Below, in pieces: positions 15,594 to 25,166 of a stretch of 37,993 nucleotides of DNA. Under the pieces are notes generated by a model. It saw nothing but the letters and a program-made list of their open reading frames with translations. It made no database searches and was not told the DNA's origin. Each line of letters opens with the position of its first letter. Position 1 is the stretch's first letter. A program made the position numbers and the translations under genes. This DNA is from an uncultured Pelagibacteraceae bacterium (GTDB lineage Bacteria; Pseudomonadota; Alphaproteobacteria; Pelagibacterales; Pelagibacteraceae): NCBI GenBank assembly GCA_902595635.1, contig CACJQT010000011.1, positions 1 to 37,993 on the forward strand, in the 5' to 3' direction.

Positions 15594-18500
15594 TGAAGTT
15601 AAGAAATAAAAATTTAAAAATTTTAAAGAGTAATCATGTTTACTCAGAAGAGATGGAACATGATGCATGTGGTGTAGGTTTAGTTGCATCCACAGAAGGT
15701 CTAAAATCAAGAAAAGTAGTAGAATATGGGATTGATGCCCTAAAAGCTGTTTGGCATAGGGGTGCAATCGATGCAGACGGAAAAACAGGAGATGGTGCTG
15801 GAATCCATATAGAAATTCCTAAAGATTTCTTTGAGGAAAAAATTGAAGTCACTGGTCATAAACATGATAATTCTGAACTATGTGTGGGTATGATTTTCTT
15901 ACCAAGAAATGATTATAGCGCTCAAGAGCAATGTAGAACTATTGTTGAAAGTGAACTAACAAAGAGAAATTTTAGTATCTATGGCTGGAGACAAGTTCCC
16001 GTTGATCCCTCTGTTTTAGGAGAAAAAGCTGAACAAACAAGACCTGAAATTACTCAAGTACTGTTTACATACAATGACAAAAAAGTTGTCAATAAATCTC
16101 TGGAACAAAAATTGTATGAAACTAGAAGAGTAATTGAAAGAGAAGCTCTCAATAATCAATTAAATAACTTTTATATATGTTCATTTAGTTCTAAATCTAT
16201 CATTTATAAAGGAATGTTTTTAGCAGAAGCTTTGTCAGATTTTTATACTGACTTAAAAGATGAAAGATTTATATCTAGGTATGCAATATTTCACCAAAGA
16301 TTTTCAACCAATACTGCGCCTAGTTGGGACTTAGCTCAACCGTTTAGATCTATAGCGCACAATGGTGAAATAAATACTCTTAAAGGAAATGTTAATTGGA
16401 TGAAGGTTCACGAAGAAGAGATGTTTAGTCCAGTTTTCGAAGATATAGAGAATCTTAAGCCTGTAATACCAGCTGGAAATTCAGACTCTGCCTCATTAGA
16501 TAATGTTTTTGAGTTATTAAATATTTCTGGACAGCCTGCTCCTCTAGCAAAATTAATGTTAATACCAGACGCTTGGTCAAAAAAAAATAAGGTATTAAAA
16601 AAAGATCATCAACAACTATTCAATTTTTTAAATAGTACTATGGAGCCTTGGGATGGGCCAGCTGCTATAGCTGCAACAGATAATGAATGGGTAATTGTTG
16701 CAACCGACAGAAATGGATTAAGACCACTTAGATATACAGTGACAAGAGACAAACTTCTTTTTGCAGGAAGTGAAACAGGAATGATAGATTTAAATGAGAA
16801 AAAAATTGTATCTAAAGGAAGATTGGGACCTGGAGAAATATTAGGATTAAGAATAGAAAAAGGCAAAGTATATTCAAACGATGAAATAAAAAACTACCTT
16901 TCAAAAGAATATAAGCATTACAACAATCAAATTATTGATCTTGATAAAAAGTTAGAGGCAGAAACTGAAAAAGTAGAGCTAGAAGGCGGAAATTTGAGAA
17001 ATTTCCAGCATTGTTTTGGATACAGCATCGAAGATTTAGAATTAATTCTTCATCCAATGGCGGAAGATGCTAAAGAAGCAACAGGCTCAATGGGTGATGA
17101 CACGCCTTTAGCAGTTTTATCTGATAAATATAGGCCACTATATCATTACTTTAGACAAAATTTTAGTCAGGTTACAAATCCACCGATTGACTCTCTAAGA
17201 GAAAATAAAGTTATGAGTTTAAAGACAAGATTTGGAAATCTTGGCAATATTTTAGATTTTAGTAAATTAACAAAAGACAATATTTATGTCTTAAATAGCC
17301 CGATATTATCAAATGCACAATTTGAAAAATTTTTAAAATTCTTTGGAAATAATAATAAAGTTTTAGATTGTACATTCAGTAAAGATGATGATTTAGAGAC
17401 ATCAATAAATTTACTCAAAGTTAAATCAGAACAAGCTGTTAGAGAAGGAATTAAACAAATAATATTATCAGATAAAAATATTTCAGAAAATAGAATGCCA
17501 ATGCCAATGCTTTTATGTATTGGGGCAATAAATACGCACTTAGTTAAATTAGGTCTAAGAGGTTATGTCTCTATTAATGTTCAAACTGGAGATGCTTTAG
17601 ATACACACTCTTTTGCAACATTAATTGGTGTTGGTGCTACTACAGTAAACCCTTATTTAGCATTTGACAGCTTATATCAAAGACATTCTAAGAAATTATT
17701 TGGAAATTTCACTTTTGATGAATGTGTTTCAAGATATATTAAATCAGTCAATCTCGGTCTTCTTAAAATAATGTCTAAAATGGGAATCTCTGTTTTAAGT
17801 TCTTACAGAGGTGGATGTAATTTTGAAACTGTGGGACTAAGCAGAACAATTGTGAAAGATTACTTTCCTGGGATGTTATCAAAGATTTCTGGAATTGGTT
17901 TAAAAGGAATAGAAAAGAAAATCAGAACTATACACAAAGAAGCTTTTTTCAATAATTCAAATATTTTACCTATTGGAGGTATTTACAGATATAGAAAAAA
18001 TGGTGAAACACATCAGTATCAAGGCAAACTAATTCATTTACTGCAAACTGCGGTTGGACAAAGATCTTATGAAATATATAAAAAATATACAAAAGGTATT
18101 TATAATCTAAATCCAATAAGTTTAAGAGATTTAGTAGATTTTAAATCTAAAAATCCCATCAATATATCTAATGTTGAGCCTGCATCTAATATATTAAAAA
18201 GATTTGGAAGTGGAAGTATGTCTCATGGAGCTTTATCTAAAGAAGCACATGAAACACTTGCTGTTGGTATGAACAGAATTAAAGGCGCATCTTGTAGTGG
18301 TGAAGGTGGAGAAGATGAAAAAAGATTTAAGATTATGGAGAATGGAGATAGTGCAAATTCAAGGGTTAAACAAATTGCATCAGCTAGATTTGGAGTTACC
18401 ATTAATTACTTAAATAATTGTAATGAGATTGAAATCAAAATTGCACAGGGCGCTAAACCAGGTGAAGGTGGACAATTACCAGGTTTTAAAGTTACGGATG

Positions 18501-20089
18501 AAATTGCGAGATTGAGACACTCAACGCCAGGAGTTACTTTAATATCACCTCCACCACATCATGATATTTATTCAATAGAAGATTTAGCTCAATTAATTTA
18601 TGATTTAAAACAAATAAATCCTAAGGCTAGGGTTGGAGTTAAATTAGTTGCCTCATCAGGAATTGGAACGATAGCTGCTGGAGTTGCAAAAGCTAAAGCA
18701 GACATAATTTTAATCTCAGGGCACTCAGGAGGTACAGGAGCCACTCCACAGACAAGCGTTAAATATGTTGGAGTTCCTTGGGAGATGGGATTAACAGAAG
18801 CAAATCAGGTATTGACTTTAAATAACTTGAGACATCAAGTGACGCTTAGAACCGACGGCGGAATAAAAACAGGAAGAGATGTTGTAATTGCAGCCATGAT
18901 GGGAGCAGAAGAATTTGGCGTAGCAACAACTGCTTTAGTCGCAATGGGATGTATAATGGTCAGACAATGTCATTCAAATACATGTCCAGTGGGTGTTTGC
19001 ACTCAAGATGATAAATTAAGAGAGAAATTTACAGGAACTCCTGAAAAAGTAGTAAACCTTTTTACATTTATAGCAGAAGAAGTAAGAGAAATACTTGCTG
19101 ATCTTGGTTTCAAATCTTTAAATGAAGTAATTGGAAGAACTGACTTACTAAGGCAAATAAGCAAAGGATCGCCAAACTTGGATGATCTAGACTTAAATCC
19201 TCTTTTTGTTCAGGCAGATCCTGGAAAAAATAAAAGATATTGTGAGAAACCTGAAATTAATTCTGTTCCAGACACTTTAGATCAAAAATTATGGCCAGAA
19301 ATAGAAGACAAAATAGATAAAAAAGAAAAAATAAATCAAGAATTTGAAATTCAAAATACCGATAGAGCAGTTGGTACTAGAATTTCTTATCATTTGTACA
19401 AAAAATTTGGAAATAACAATCTTGATGAAAATTCGATCGAATTAAATTTTAAAGGTTCGGCAGGCCAATCCTTTGGTGCTTTTGCTATTAAAGGATTAAA
19501 ACTAATTTTAAAAGGGGATGCAAATGATTATGTTGCCAAAGGATTATCAGGTGGAACTATTGTGATTAAATTACAAGATGAAAGCAACCTTGTTTCAAAT
19601 GAAAATACTATTATTGGAAATACTGTTTTGTATGGAGCTACTTCAGGAAAATTATTAGCTGCAGGACAAGCAGGAGAGAGATTTGCTGTTAGAAATTCAG
19701 GTGCAACTGCAGTAGTAGAAGGTTGTGATTCAAATGGTTGTGAATACATGACAGGCGGAAACATTATTATACTAGGAGATATCGGTGATAATTTTGGAGC
19801 TGGCATGACAGGAGGTATGGCTTTTATTTATGACCCTGAAAATCAATTTGATAAAAAAGTAAACCCTGAAAGTGTAGTTTGGCAAACTCCAGAAACTAAA
19901 TTTTGGATTGAGCATCTAAGGAAATTAATTCAAGAGCATGCGATAGAAACAAATTCAACAATCTCAAAAAAAATTGTTGAGAATTTTGAAAATGAAATAA
20001 ATAATTTCGTCCAAGTTTGTCCAAAAGAAATGTTAGATAAGTTAGAAAATCCTATATCAAACAAAAAATTAGTCGGTCAAGCTAGTTAG
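15593..20089 (+). CDS. gltB: Glutamate synthase (NADPH) large subunit
   Basis: Alpha subunit of glutamate synthase, 1498 residues, close to the usual 1500. An N-terminal Ntn-type glutaminase releases ammonia from glutamine, which is channelled to an FMN site where 2-oxoglutarate becomes glutamate. The nucleophile is Cys26 in EMEHDACGVGLVAS, so residues 1-25 should be a propeptide removed on maturation. The FMN/synthase region spans about residues 850-1200 (GSMSHGALSKEAHE, GEGGEDEKRF, AQGAKPGEGGQLPGFKV). The [3Fe-4S] motif C-x5-C-x4-C is Cys1120, Cys1126 and Cys1131. The C-terminal glycine-rich beta-helix (GSAGQSFGAF to GGNIIILGDIGDNFGAGMTGG) is intact. It overlaps gltD by one base, and its stop overlaps the converging hydrolase by 8 bases. 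Confidence 0.97.
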   Translation: MKLRNKNLKILKSNHVYSEEMEHDACGVGLVASTEGLKSRKVVEYGIDALKAVWHRGAIDADGKTGDGAGIHIEIPKDFFEEKIEVTGHKHDNSELCVGMIFLPRNDYSAQEQCRTIVESELTKRNFSIYGWRQVPVDPSVLGEKAEQTRPEITQVLFTYNDKKVVNKSLEQKLYETRRVIEREALNNQLNNFYICSFSSKSIIYKGMFLAEALSDFYTDLKDERFISRYAIFHQRFSTNTAPSWDLAQPFRSIAHNGEINTLKGNVNWMKVHEEEMFSPVFEDIENLKPVIPAGNSDSASLDNVFELLNISGQPAPLAKLMLIPDAWSKKNKVLKKDHQQLFNFLNSTMEPWDGPAAIAATDNEWVIVATDRNGLRPLRYTVTRDKLLFAGSETGMIDLNEKKIVSKGRLGPGEILGLRIEKGKVYSNDEIKNYLSKEYKHYNNQIIDLDKKLEAETEKVELEGGNLRNFQHCFGYSIEDLELILHPMAEDAKEATGSMGDDTPLAVLSDKYRPLYHYFRQNFSQVTNPPIDSLRENKVMSLKTRFGNLGNILDFSKLTKDNIYVLNSPILSNAQFEKFLKFFGNNNKVLDCTFSKDDDLETSINLLKVKSEQAVREGIKQIILSDKNISENRMPMPMLLCIGAINTHLVKLGLRGYVSINVQTGDALDTHSFATLIGVGATTVNPYLAFDSLYQRHSKKLFGNFTFDECVSRYIKSVNLGLLKIMSKMGISVLSSYRGGCNFETVGLSRTIVKDYFPGMLSKISGIGLKGIEKKIRTIHKEAFFNNSNILPIGGIYRYRKNGETHQYQGKLIHLLQTAVGQRSYEIYKKYTKGIYNLNPISLRDLVDFKSKNPINISNVEPASNILKRFGSGSMSHGALSKEAHETLAVGMNRIKGASCSGEGGEDEKRFKIMENGDSANSRVKQIASARFGVTINYLNNCNEIEIKIAQGAKPGEGGQLPGFKVTDEIARLRHSTPGVTLISPPPHHDIYSIEDLAQLIYDLKQINPKARVGVKLVASSGIGTIAAGVAKAKADIILISGHSGGTGATPQTSVKYVGVPWEMGLTEANQVLTLNNLRHQVTLRTDGGIKTGRDVVIAAMMGAEEFGVATTALVAMGCIMVRQCHSNTCPVGVCTQDDKLREKFTGTPEKVVNLFTFIAEEVREILADLGFKSLNEVIGRTDLLRQISKGSPNLDDLDLNPLFVQADPGKNKRYCEKPEINSVPDTLDQKLWPEIEDKIDKKEKINQEFEIQNTDRAVGTRISYHLYKKFGNNNLDENSIELNFKGSAGQSFGAFAIKGLKLILKGDANDYVAKGLSGGTIVIKLQDESNLVSNENTIIGNTVLYGATSGKLLAAGQAGERFAVRNSGATAVVEGCDSNGCEYMTGGNIIILGDIGDNFGAGMTGGMAFIYDPENQFDKKVNPESVVWQTPETKFWIEHLRKLIQEHAIETNSTISKKIVENFENEINNFVQVCPKEMLDKLENPISNKKLVGQAS

Positions 20090-20843
20090 TATTTTTAATA
20101 ATATTATCTAACTCTTTACAAATAATATTTAGATTTTTTTTTGACGAGAGACTATGGTCACCCTTCTTAATTATATTTAATTTTTTTTTTGCTTTGCTGA
20201 AGATTTTTAAAACTTCTCTTGAGTATTTAATTGGTACAACTTCATCTTTTTGACCATGGACCATAGTAACAGGTATTTTCATTGGAATTTTAACATTCAA
20301 AACTTTATTTTGTTTTTTTCTTCCATCTTTAATTAATTGATTAGTTATGAGATACTCATAGCCACCATTTTTAATTTTGCTAATACCTCTTTTGATAATT
20401 TCACTCTTTGTCTTTTTTGAAAATTTTTTCCACATTATTCTTGTTAAAAATTCTGGAGCAGAGCCAATTCCCAAAAAGCCTTTAATCTGTTTCTTAATCG
20501 ATTTAAATAATAATAAAGAAATCCAAGCACCCATACTAGAACCTATTAAAATTATATCGTTTTTTTTTACTATATTCTTAATAGTCTGTTTTGCATCATT
20601 TGCCCAAGTCGAAATATTCCCTTTTGTAAATTCACCTGAAGATTTTCCATATCCAGAATATTCTAGTGCCAAAAAACCAAATTTATTTTTTTTAGCATAG
20701 TTTAAAAATCTTTTAGGTTTATCTCCTTCTATATCGGATGCAAAACCTGGTAAAAATATAATATAAAGATTTTCCTTATAATAATTGCTTATATATCTTA
20801 GTTTTTTTGTTTTAGAAATTTTTAGAAATTTAAATTTTTTCAT
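20082..20843 (-). CDS. Alpha/beta hydrolase, ABHD10-like
   Basis: Serine hydrolase of the alpha/beta fold, 253 residues. The N-terminal FLPGFASDIEGDKPKRF and ALEYSGYGKSSGEF segments match the ABHD10 / acyl-protein thioesterase-like subgroup common in alphaproteobacteria. A complete catalytic triad can be read: Ser103 in ILIGSSMGAWISL, Asp200 in HGQKDEVVP, and His230 in KKGDHSL. Human ABHD10 removes acyl groups from proteins and glucuronides; the bacterial substrate is not known. No signal peptide is visible, so it is probably cytosolic. It converges on gltB with an 8-base overlap and is divergent from the glycosyltransferase, with only 42 bases between the two starts. Confidence 0.85.
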   Translation of the reverse strand: MKKFKFLKISKTKKLRYISNYYKENLYIIFLPGFASDIEGDKPKRFLNYAKKNKFGFLALEYSGYGKSSGEFTKGNISTWANDAKQTIKNIVKKNDIILIGSSMGAWISLLLFKSIKKQIKGFLGIGSAPEFLTRIMWKKFSKKTKSEIIKRGISKIKNGGYEYLITNQLIKDGRKKQNKVLNVKIPMKIPVTMVHGQKDEVVPIKYSREVLKIFSKAKKKLNIIKKGDHSLSSKKNLNIICKELDNIIKNTN

Positions 20844-20885
20844 ATAAAGTATTAAAATTGATTTGAAATATTATAACTCTACCAT

Positions 20886-22040
20886 ATGCATCCAAAATTG
20901 AAAGTTCTGCAAGTTATACCAAAACTTGGATACGGTGGCGCAGAAACAGGTTGTTATGATATCGCACACTATCTACACGAAAATGATTGTAAATCTTTTT
21001 TAATTTGCAACGGTGGTGAATTAACAAAGTTTATAGATAAAAAAAAAGTTACATATATAAGATTACCTGTTAATTCCAAAAACCCAATTTTAATTTTTTT
21101 TAATTCAATAATTATTTCTTTAATAATTTTATTTTATGGAATTAATATTGTACACGCGAGAAGTAGAGCACCTGCATGGTCTTGTTTGCTAGCTACCAAA
21201 ATCACACGACGTAAATTTGTAACTACATTTCATGGAACATATAATTTTAAAAGTAAATTAAAAAAATTATATAATTCTGTAATGTTGAGATCAGATTTAA
21301 TTATTGCTGGGTCTAATTTTATATTTTCACATATTAAAGAAAACTACTCTGAATATCTTGATGATAAAAAAAAATTCTTGGTGATATTTAGAGGCATTAA
21401 CACTGACTATTTTGATCCATCAACCACTATAGAAACAGAAGAAGATGAATTATTTAAATCATGGGGTCTTAAAATTGAGAGAAAAACTGTTCTCTTGCCC
21501 GGAAGATTAACAGAATGGAAAGGCCAAGAAATGTTTTTAGATGCTATTAATAAAGTAAATATTAATATAGGACACGAGGTATTTAATGTAATTATTCTTG
21601 GGAGCGATCAAGGAAGAGAACTTTACAAAAAGAAACTTATTAGGTTAGTTGAACAGTACAGATTAACTAACCAAGTAAAATTTATAGATCATTGTAAAAA
21701 TATGCCTCTAGCTTACAAAATTTCAGACATCATAGTTTCTTCATCTGTAGAACCAGAAGCCTTTGGAAGAATATCTGTTGAGGCTCAGGCAATGAAAAAA
21801 CCAATTGTTGCAAGTAATATTGGGGGATCAAAAGAGACTATAAATGAAAATAAAACAGGATTTTTATTTGAAGCAAATAACTCCGACGATCTATCAAAAA
21901 AATTAATAGAAATTATGAATTTAGATGAACAGACTATCAATCAAATGGGCATAGAAGGTAGAAAAAATGTCGTTTCAAAATTTAATGTTGAAAAAATGTG
22001 TTTTTCTACTTATTCAGAGTATAAAAAATTAATAAACTAA
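20886..22040 (+). CDS. Group 1 (GT4-type) glycosyltransferase
   Basis: GT-B-fold glycosyltransferase, 384 residues. The N-terminal domain starts LQVIPKLGYGGAETGCYDIA, a typical GT4 acceptor-side opening. The C-terminal domain has the LLPGRLTEWKGQEMFLDAI stretch and the sugar-nucleotide-binding E-x7-E motif in EAFGRISVEAQAMKKPIVAS, followed by NIGGSKETI. Residues about 65-85 are hydrophobic and may give membrane association. Donor and acceptor are unknown; lipopolysaccharide or other envelope glycan assembly is the likely role. The stop overlaps the thrS start by one base (TAATG), so this envelope gene leads into the translation operon. Little is seen of a promoter in the 42 bases before the start. 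Confidence 0.9.
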   Translation: MHPKLKVLQVIPKLGYGGAETGCYDIAHYLHENDCKSFLICNGGELTKFIDKKKVTYIRLPVNSKNPILIFFNSIIISLIILFYGINIVHARSRAPAWSCLLATKITRRKFVTTFHGTYNFKSKLKKLYNSVMLRSDLIIAGSNFIFSHIKENYSEYLDDKKKFLVIFRGINTDYFDPSTTIETEEDELFKSWGLKIERKTVLLPGRLTEWKGQEMFLDAINKVNINIGHEVFNVIILGSDQGRELYKKKLIRLVEQYRLTNQVKFIDHCKNMPLAYKISDIIVSSSVEPEAFGRISVEAQAMKKPIVASNIGGSKETINENKTGFLFEANNSDDLSKKLIEIMNLDEQTINQMGIEGRKNVVSKFNVEKMCFSTYSEYKKLIN

Positions 22041-23959
22041 TGCCAAATATTACATTACCTGATGGAAAAAAATTAAACTTTGAAAAAAGTATAACAGGCA
22101 CAGAGGTTGCTGAAAAAATTAGCAAGTCTTTAGGTAAGCAAGCTTTGGTGATGAGCATAAACGGTGAACTTAAAGATTTATATACTGTTATTGATCAAGA
22201 TTGTTCTATTGAAATATTTACAGCTAAAGATCCTGAGGGTTTAGAAGTCATTAGACATGACACTGCACATATAATGGCTATGGCTGTTCAAGAACTATAC
22301 CCAGGCACACAGGTAACAATTGGGCCAGTTATAGAAAATGGATTTTACTATGATTTTGCAAGAAAAGAGCCTTTTACTAGCGATGATTTAAAAAAGATTG
22401 AAAAAAAAATGTCAGAGATAATAGATAAAGATGTAAAAACAAGAAAAGAAGTTTGGGAGAGAGATAAAGCAATAAGTCATTTTAAAAAAATTGGAGAAAA
22501 ATACAAAGCTGAGATAATTGAGAGCATTCCTAAAAACGAAGAACTTACGGTTTATCATCATGGCGAAACGTGGCATGATTTATGTAGAGGTCCTCATTTA
22601 GTATCCTCTGGTAAAATAGGTAAGGCTTTTAAACTGACAAAAGTATCTGGAGCTTATTGGCGTGGTGACTCTAATAATGAAATGCTTCAAAGAATATATG
22701 GTACTGGTTGGGCAACTCAAAAAGAGTTAGACCTTTATCTTCAGAGAATTGAGGAAGCAGAAAAAAGAGATCATAGAAAAATTGGAAAAGAGATGGATTT
22801 ATTTCATTTTAGAGAAGAAAGTCCTGGATCTGTGTTTTGGCACCAGAAAGGATGGAATTTGTTCCAAAAATTAGTTTCATATATGAGAATGAAACAAGAT
22901 CACGATGGTTACAAAGAGATAAATACGCCAGAAATACTTGATAGATCTTTGTGGGAAAAATCTGGCCACTGGGAAAAATTTGGAGCTAATATGTATACTT
23001 CAACTACACCAGATGAAAAAGTATTTGCAATTAAACCCATGAATTGTCCTGGATGTGTTCAAGTATTTAATCAAGGACTTAAAAGTTATAGAGACTTACC
23101 TTTAAAGATGTCAGAATTTGGAAAAGTTCATAGATATGAACCTTCAGGTGCATTGCATGGATTATTACGTGTAAGAGCCTTCACCCAAGATGATGCACAT
23201 ATTTTTTGTACAGAAGAACAAATTACTGAAGAATGTTTGAGTGTTACAAATTTAATTTTAGAAATTTATAAAGATCTTGGTTTTGAAGATGTTATTTTAA
23301 AATATTCAGATAGACCAGATTTAAGAGTTGGTGACGATAAAGTTTGGGATAAATCAGAGGCTGCGTTGTTAGAGGCAATCAAAGCGACAAAGCTAGAGTA
23401 CTCAATTAATAAAGGTGAGGGCGCATTTTATGGACCAAAAATTGAATTTGTTTTAAGAGATGCAATTGGTAGAGATTGGCAGTGTGGAACCTTGCAAGTA
23501 GATTTAAATTTACCAGGTAGATTAGGAGCTTCTTTTGTTGATAAAGATGGAACAAAAAAAGTACCTGTAATGTTACACAGAGCATTATTTGGATCTTTAG
23601 AAAGGTTCATAGGTATCCTTATAGAAAATTATGCAGGTAAGCTCCCATTTTGGATATCACCCTTACAGGCAGTAGTTATTCCAATCTCTAGTGATTTTGA
23701 CGAATATGCTAAAAGTGTAGCTAAGGAATTAAAACTGAGTGGTTTGATTGTCGAAGTGGATCTTAAAAATCATAATTTAAATTATAAAATAAGAGATCAT
23801 TCTTTAGCAAAAGTACCAATGTTATTGATTTGTGGAAAAAAAGAAGTTGACTCCAACAGTGTAACTATTAGAAGATTGGACTCTAATAAACAAGAAAATA
23901 TAGCTTTGAAAAAATTTATAAAAAAATACTCAGATCTAAATAAAGCTCCTTCAATCTAA
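22040..23959 (+). CDS. thrS: Threonyl-tRNA synthetase
   Basis: Class II aminoacyl-tRNA synthetase that charges tRNA-Thr, 639 residues, normal length. Domains in order are TGS (about 1-61), the editing domain with HHGETWHDLCRGPHL, the catalytic core from about 240, and the C-terminal anticodon-binding domain. Class II motif 2 lies in KVHRYEPSGALHGLLRVRAFTQDDAHIF. Zinc ligands of the core are recognisable (Cys336, the His of DDAHIF, the His of VMLHRALFGSLERF). One oddity is that the nearly universal MNCPGH is MNCPGC here (Cys339). The gene starts with a one-base overlap on the glycosyltransferase, and infC begins directly after its TAA in the same frame. Confidence 0.97.
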   Translation: MPNITLPDGKKLNFEKSITGTEVAEKISKSLGKQALVMSINGELKDLYTVIDQDCSIEIFTAKDPEGLEVIRHDTAHIMAMAVQELYPGTQVTIGPVIENGFYYDFARKEPFTSDDLKKIEKKMSEIIDKDVKTRKEVWERDKAISHFKKIGEKYKAEIIESIPKNEELTVYHHGETWHDLCRGPHLVSSGKIGKAFKLTKVSGAYWRGDSNNEMLQRIYGTGWATQKELDLYLQRIEEAEKRDHRKIGKEMDLFHFREESPGSVFWHQKGWNLFQKLVSYMRMKQDHDGYKEINTPEILDRSLWEKSGHWEKFGANMYTSTTPDEKVFAIKPMNCPGCVQVFNQGLKSYRDLPLKMSEFGKVHRYEPSGALHGLLRVRAFTQDDAHIFCTEEQITEECLSVTNLILEIYKDLGFEDVILKYSDRPDLRVGDDKVWDKSEAALLEAIKATKLEYSINKGEGAFYGPKIEFVLRDAIGRDWQCGTLQVDLNLPGRLGASFVDKDGTKKVPVMLHRALFGSLERFIGILIENYAGKLPFWISPLQAVVIPISSDFDEYAKSVAKELKLSGLIVEVDLKNHNLNYKIRDHSLAKVPMLLICGKKEVDSNSVTIRRLDSNKQENIALKKFIKKYSDLNKAPSI

Positions 23960-24505
23960 GTGGCAGATTTTAAACAAAATTATTTTCAAAAAAGAACTAA
24001 AGCAAGAGGCCCAAGGTCTAACAACAGAATTACATCAAACGAAGTCCAAGTTATAGCAAGTGATGGTGAGAATCTTGGAATATTAAATTTAACAGAAGCT
24101 ATAAATAAAGCAAAAAATGAAGGCTTAGATTTAATTGAAATTGCTCCAAACGCAAAACCGCCTGTCTGTAAAATTATGGACATGGGCAAGTATAAATACG
24201 ACGCTCAAAAAAAAGCTAACAAGGCGAAAAAAAAACAAAAGAAAATTGAATTAAAAGAAATAAAATTAAGGCCAGTTACAGAAGTTCATGACTACACTTT
24301 CAAAATTAAAAATGCTCAAAAATTTTTAGCGAAGGGCGATAAAGTCAAATTTACAATAAGGTTTAAAGGGAGAGAGTTACAACATTCGAACCTTGGCAAT
24401 GAATTGATGGATAAAATTAAGGCAGACATGGAGACTATTGGAAGAGTAGAGCTTCAGCCAAAATTTGATGGAAAGCAAATGATTATGGTAATCCAGCCTT
24501 TATAA
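23960..24505 (+). CDS. infC: Translation initiation factor IF-3
   Basis: IF-3 binds the 30S subunit and checks start-codon pairing. The protein has 181 residues, the usual length. Both domains are present: an N-domain beginning RITSNEVQVIASDGENLGIL and containing DLIEIAPNAKPPVCKIMDMGKY, a lysine-rich linker, and a C-domain with KEIKLRPVTEVHDY and KVKFTIRFKGRELQH. The start is GTG at 23960; the codon immediately before it is the thrS TAA in the same frame, so nothing upstream can be used. The AUU start by which E. coli infC regulates itself is not seen. No Shine-Dalgarno is evident, so initiation probably depends on ribosomes ending thrS. Confidence 0.96.
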   Translation: MADFKQNYFQKRTKARGPRSNNRITSNEVQVIASDGENLGILNLTEAINKAKNEGLDLIEIAPNAKPPVCKIMDMGKYKYDAQKKANKAKKKQKKIELKEIKLRPVTEVHDYTFKIKNAQKFLAKGDKVKFTIRFKGRELQHSNLGNELMDKIKADMETIGRVELQPKFDGKQMIMVIQPL

Positions 24506-24558
24506 GCCATATTTCTAGTTGTAAATTTAATTTAATATTTGTATAACCCCGAAAAATT

Positions 24559-24765
24559 ATGCCTAAGTTAAAAACAAAAAGTTCTGCTAAAAAAAGATTC
24601 AAAATCTCAGCTAAGGGTAAAGTTATTACCCCACAGGCTGGAAAAAGACACGGCATGATTAAAAGAACGAATTCACAGATTAGAAAACAAAGAGGCACAA
24701 CTGTTTTATCCAAACAAGATGGTAAGATAGTAAAATCTTATATGCCTTACAGCTTAAGAGGATAA
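24559..24765 (+). CDS. rpmI: 50S ribosomal protein L35
   Basis: Small basic ribosomal protein of 68 residues. The opening [20 protein letters not shown] and the [18 protein letters not shown] stretch are diagnostic for bL35. It lies 53 bases after infC and one base before rplT, the conserved infC-rpmI-rplT order. In other bacteria L20 represses this group through the rpmI leader; I could not make out such a structure in the short gap. Confidence 0.97.
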   Translation: MPKLKTKSSAKKRFKISAKGKVITPQAGKRHGMIKRTNSQIRKQRGTTVLSKQDGKIVKSYMPYSLRG

Positions 24766-24766
24766 A

Positions 24767-25123
24767 ATGGCAAGAGTTAAAAGAGGAGTTACAAGCAGAG
24801 CTAAACATAAAAAAGTTTTAAAAGCTGTTAAAGGTCAGTGGGGAAGAAGAAAAAATACAATAAGAGTTGCAAGACAAGCAATGGAAAAAGCCATGCAGTA
24901 TGCTTATAGAGATAGAAGAAATAAAAAAAGAGATTTCAAATCACTGTGGATACAAAGAATTAATGCCGGTGTCAGATCCGAAGGCATAACATATTCAAAG
25001 TTTATTAATGGTTTAAGCAAATCAGGAATTAAATTAGATAGAAAAATTCTTGCAGAAATTGCTTACGACAACCCCGAAGCATTCAAAACTATAGTTAAAA
25101 GGGCTCAAGCAGCATTAAATTAA
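24767..25123 (+). CDS. rplT: 50S ribosomal protein L20
   Basis: 23S rRNA-binding assembly protein of 118 residues, normal length. Diagnostic stretches are [19 protein letters not shown], a basic N-terminal tail, and [20 protein letters not shown] with [20 protein letters not shown]. It begins one base after rpmI and precedes pheS by 43 bases. In several bacteria L20 controls its own operon; no evidence for or against is visible here. Confidence 0.97.
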   Translation: MARVKRGVTSRAKHKKVLKAVKGQWGRRKNTIRVARQAMEKAMQYAYRDRRNKKRDFKSLWIQRINAGVRSEGITYSKFINGLSKSGIKLDRKILAEIAYDNPEAFKTIVKRAQAALN

Positions 25124-25166
25124 TCAAGACTATTGTTTTTCTTCCTTTAACAAATATTCTATTAAA

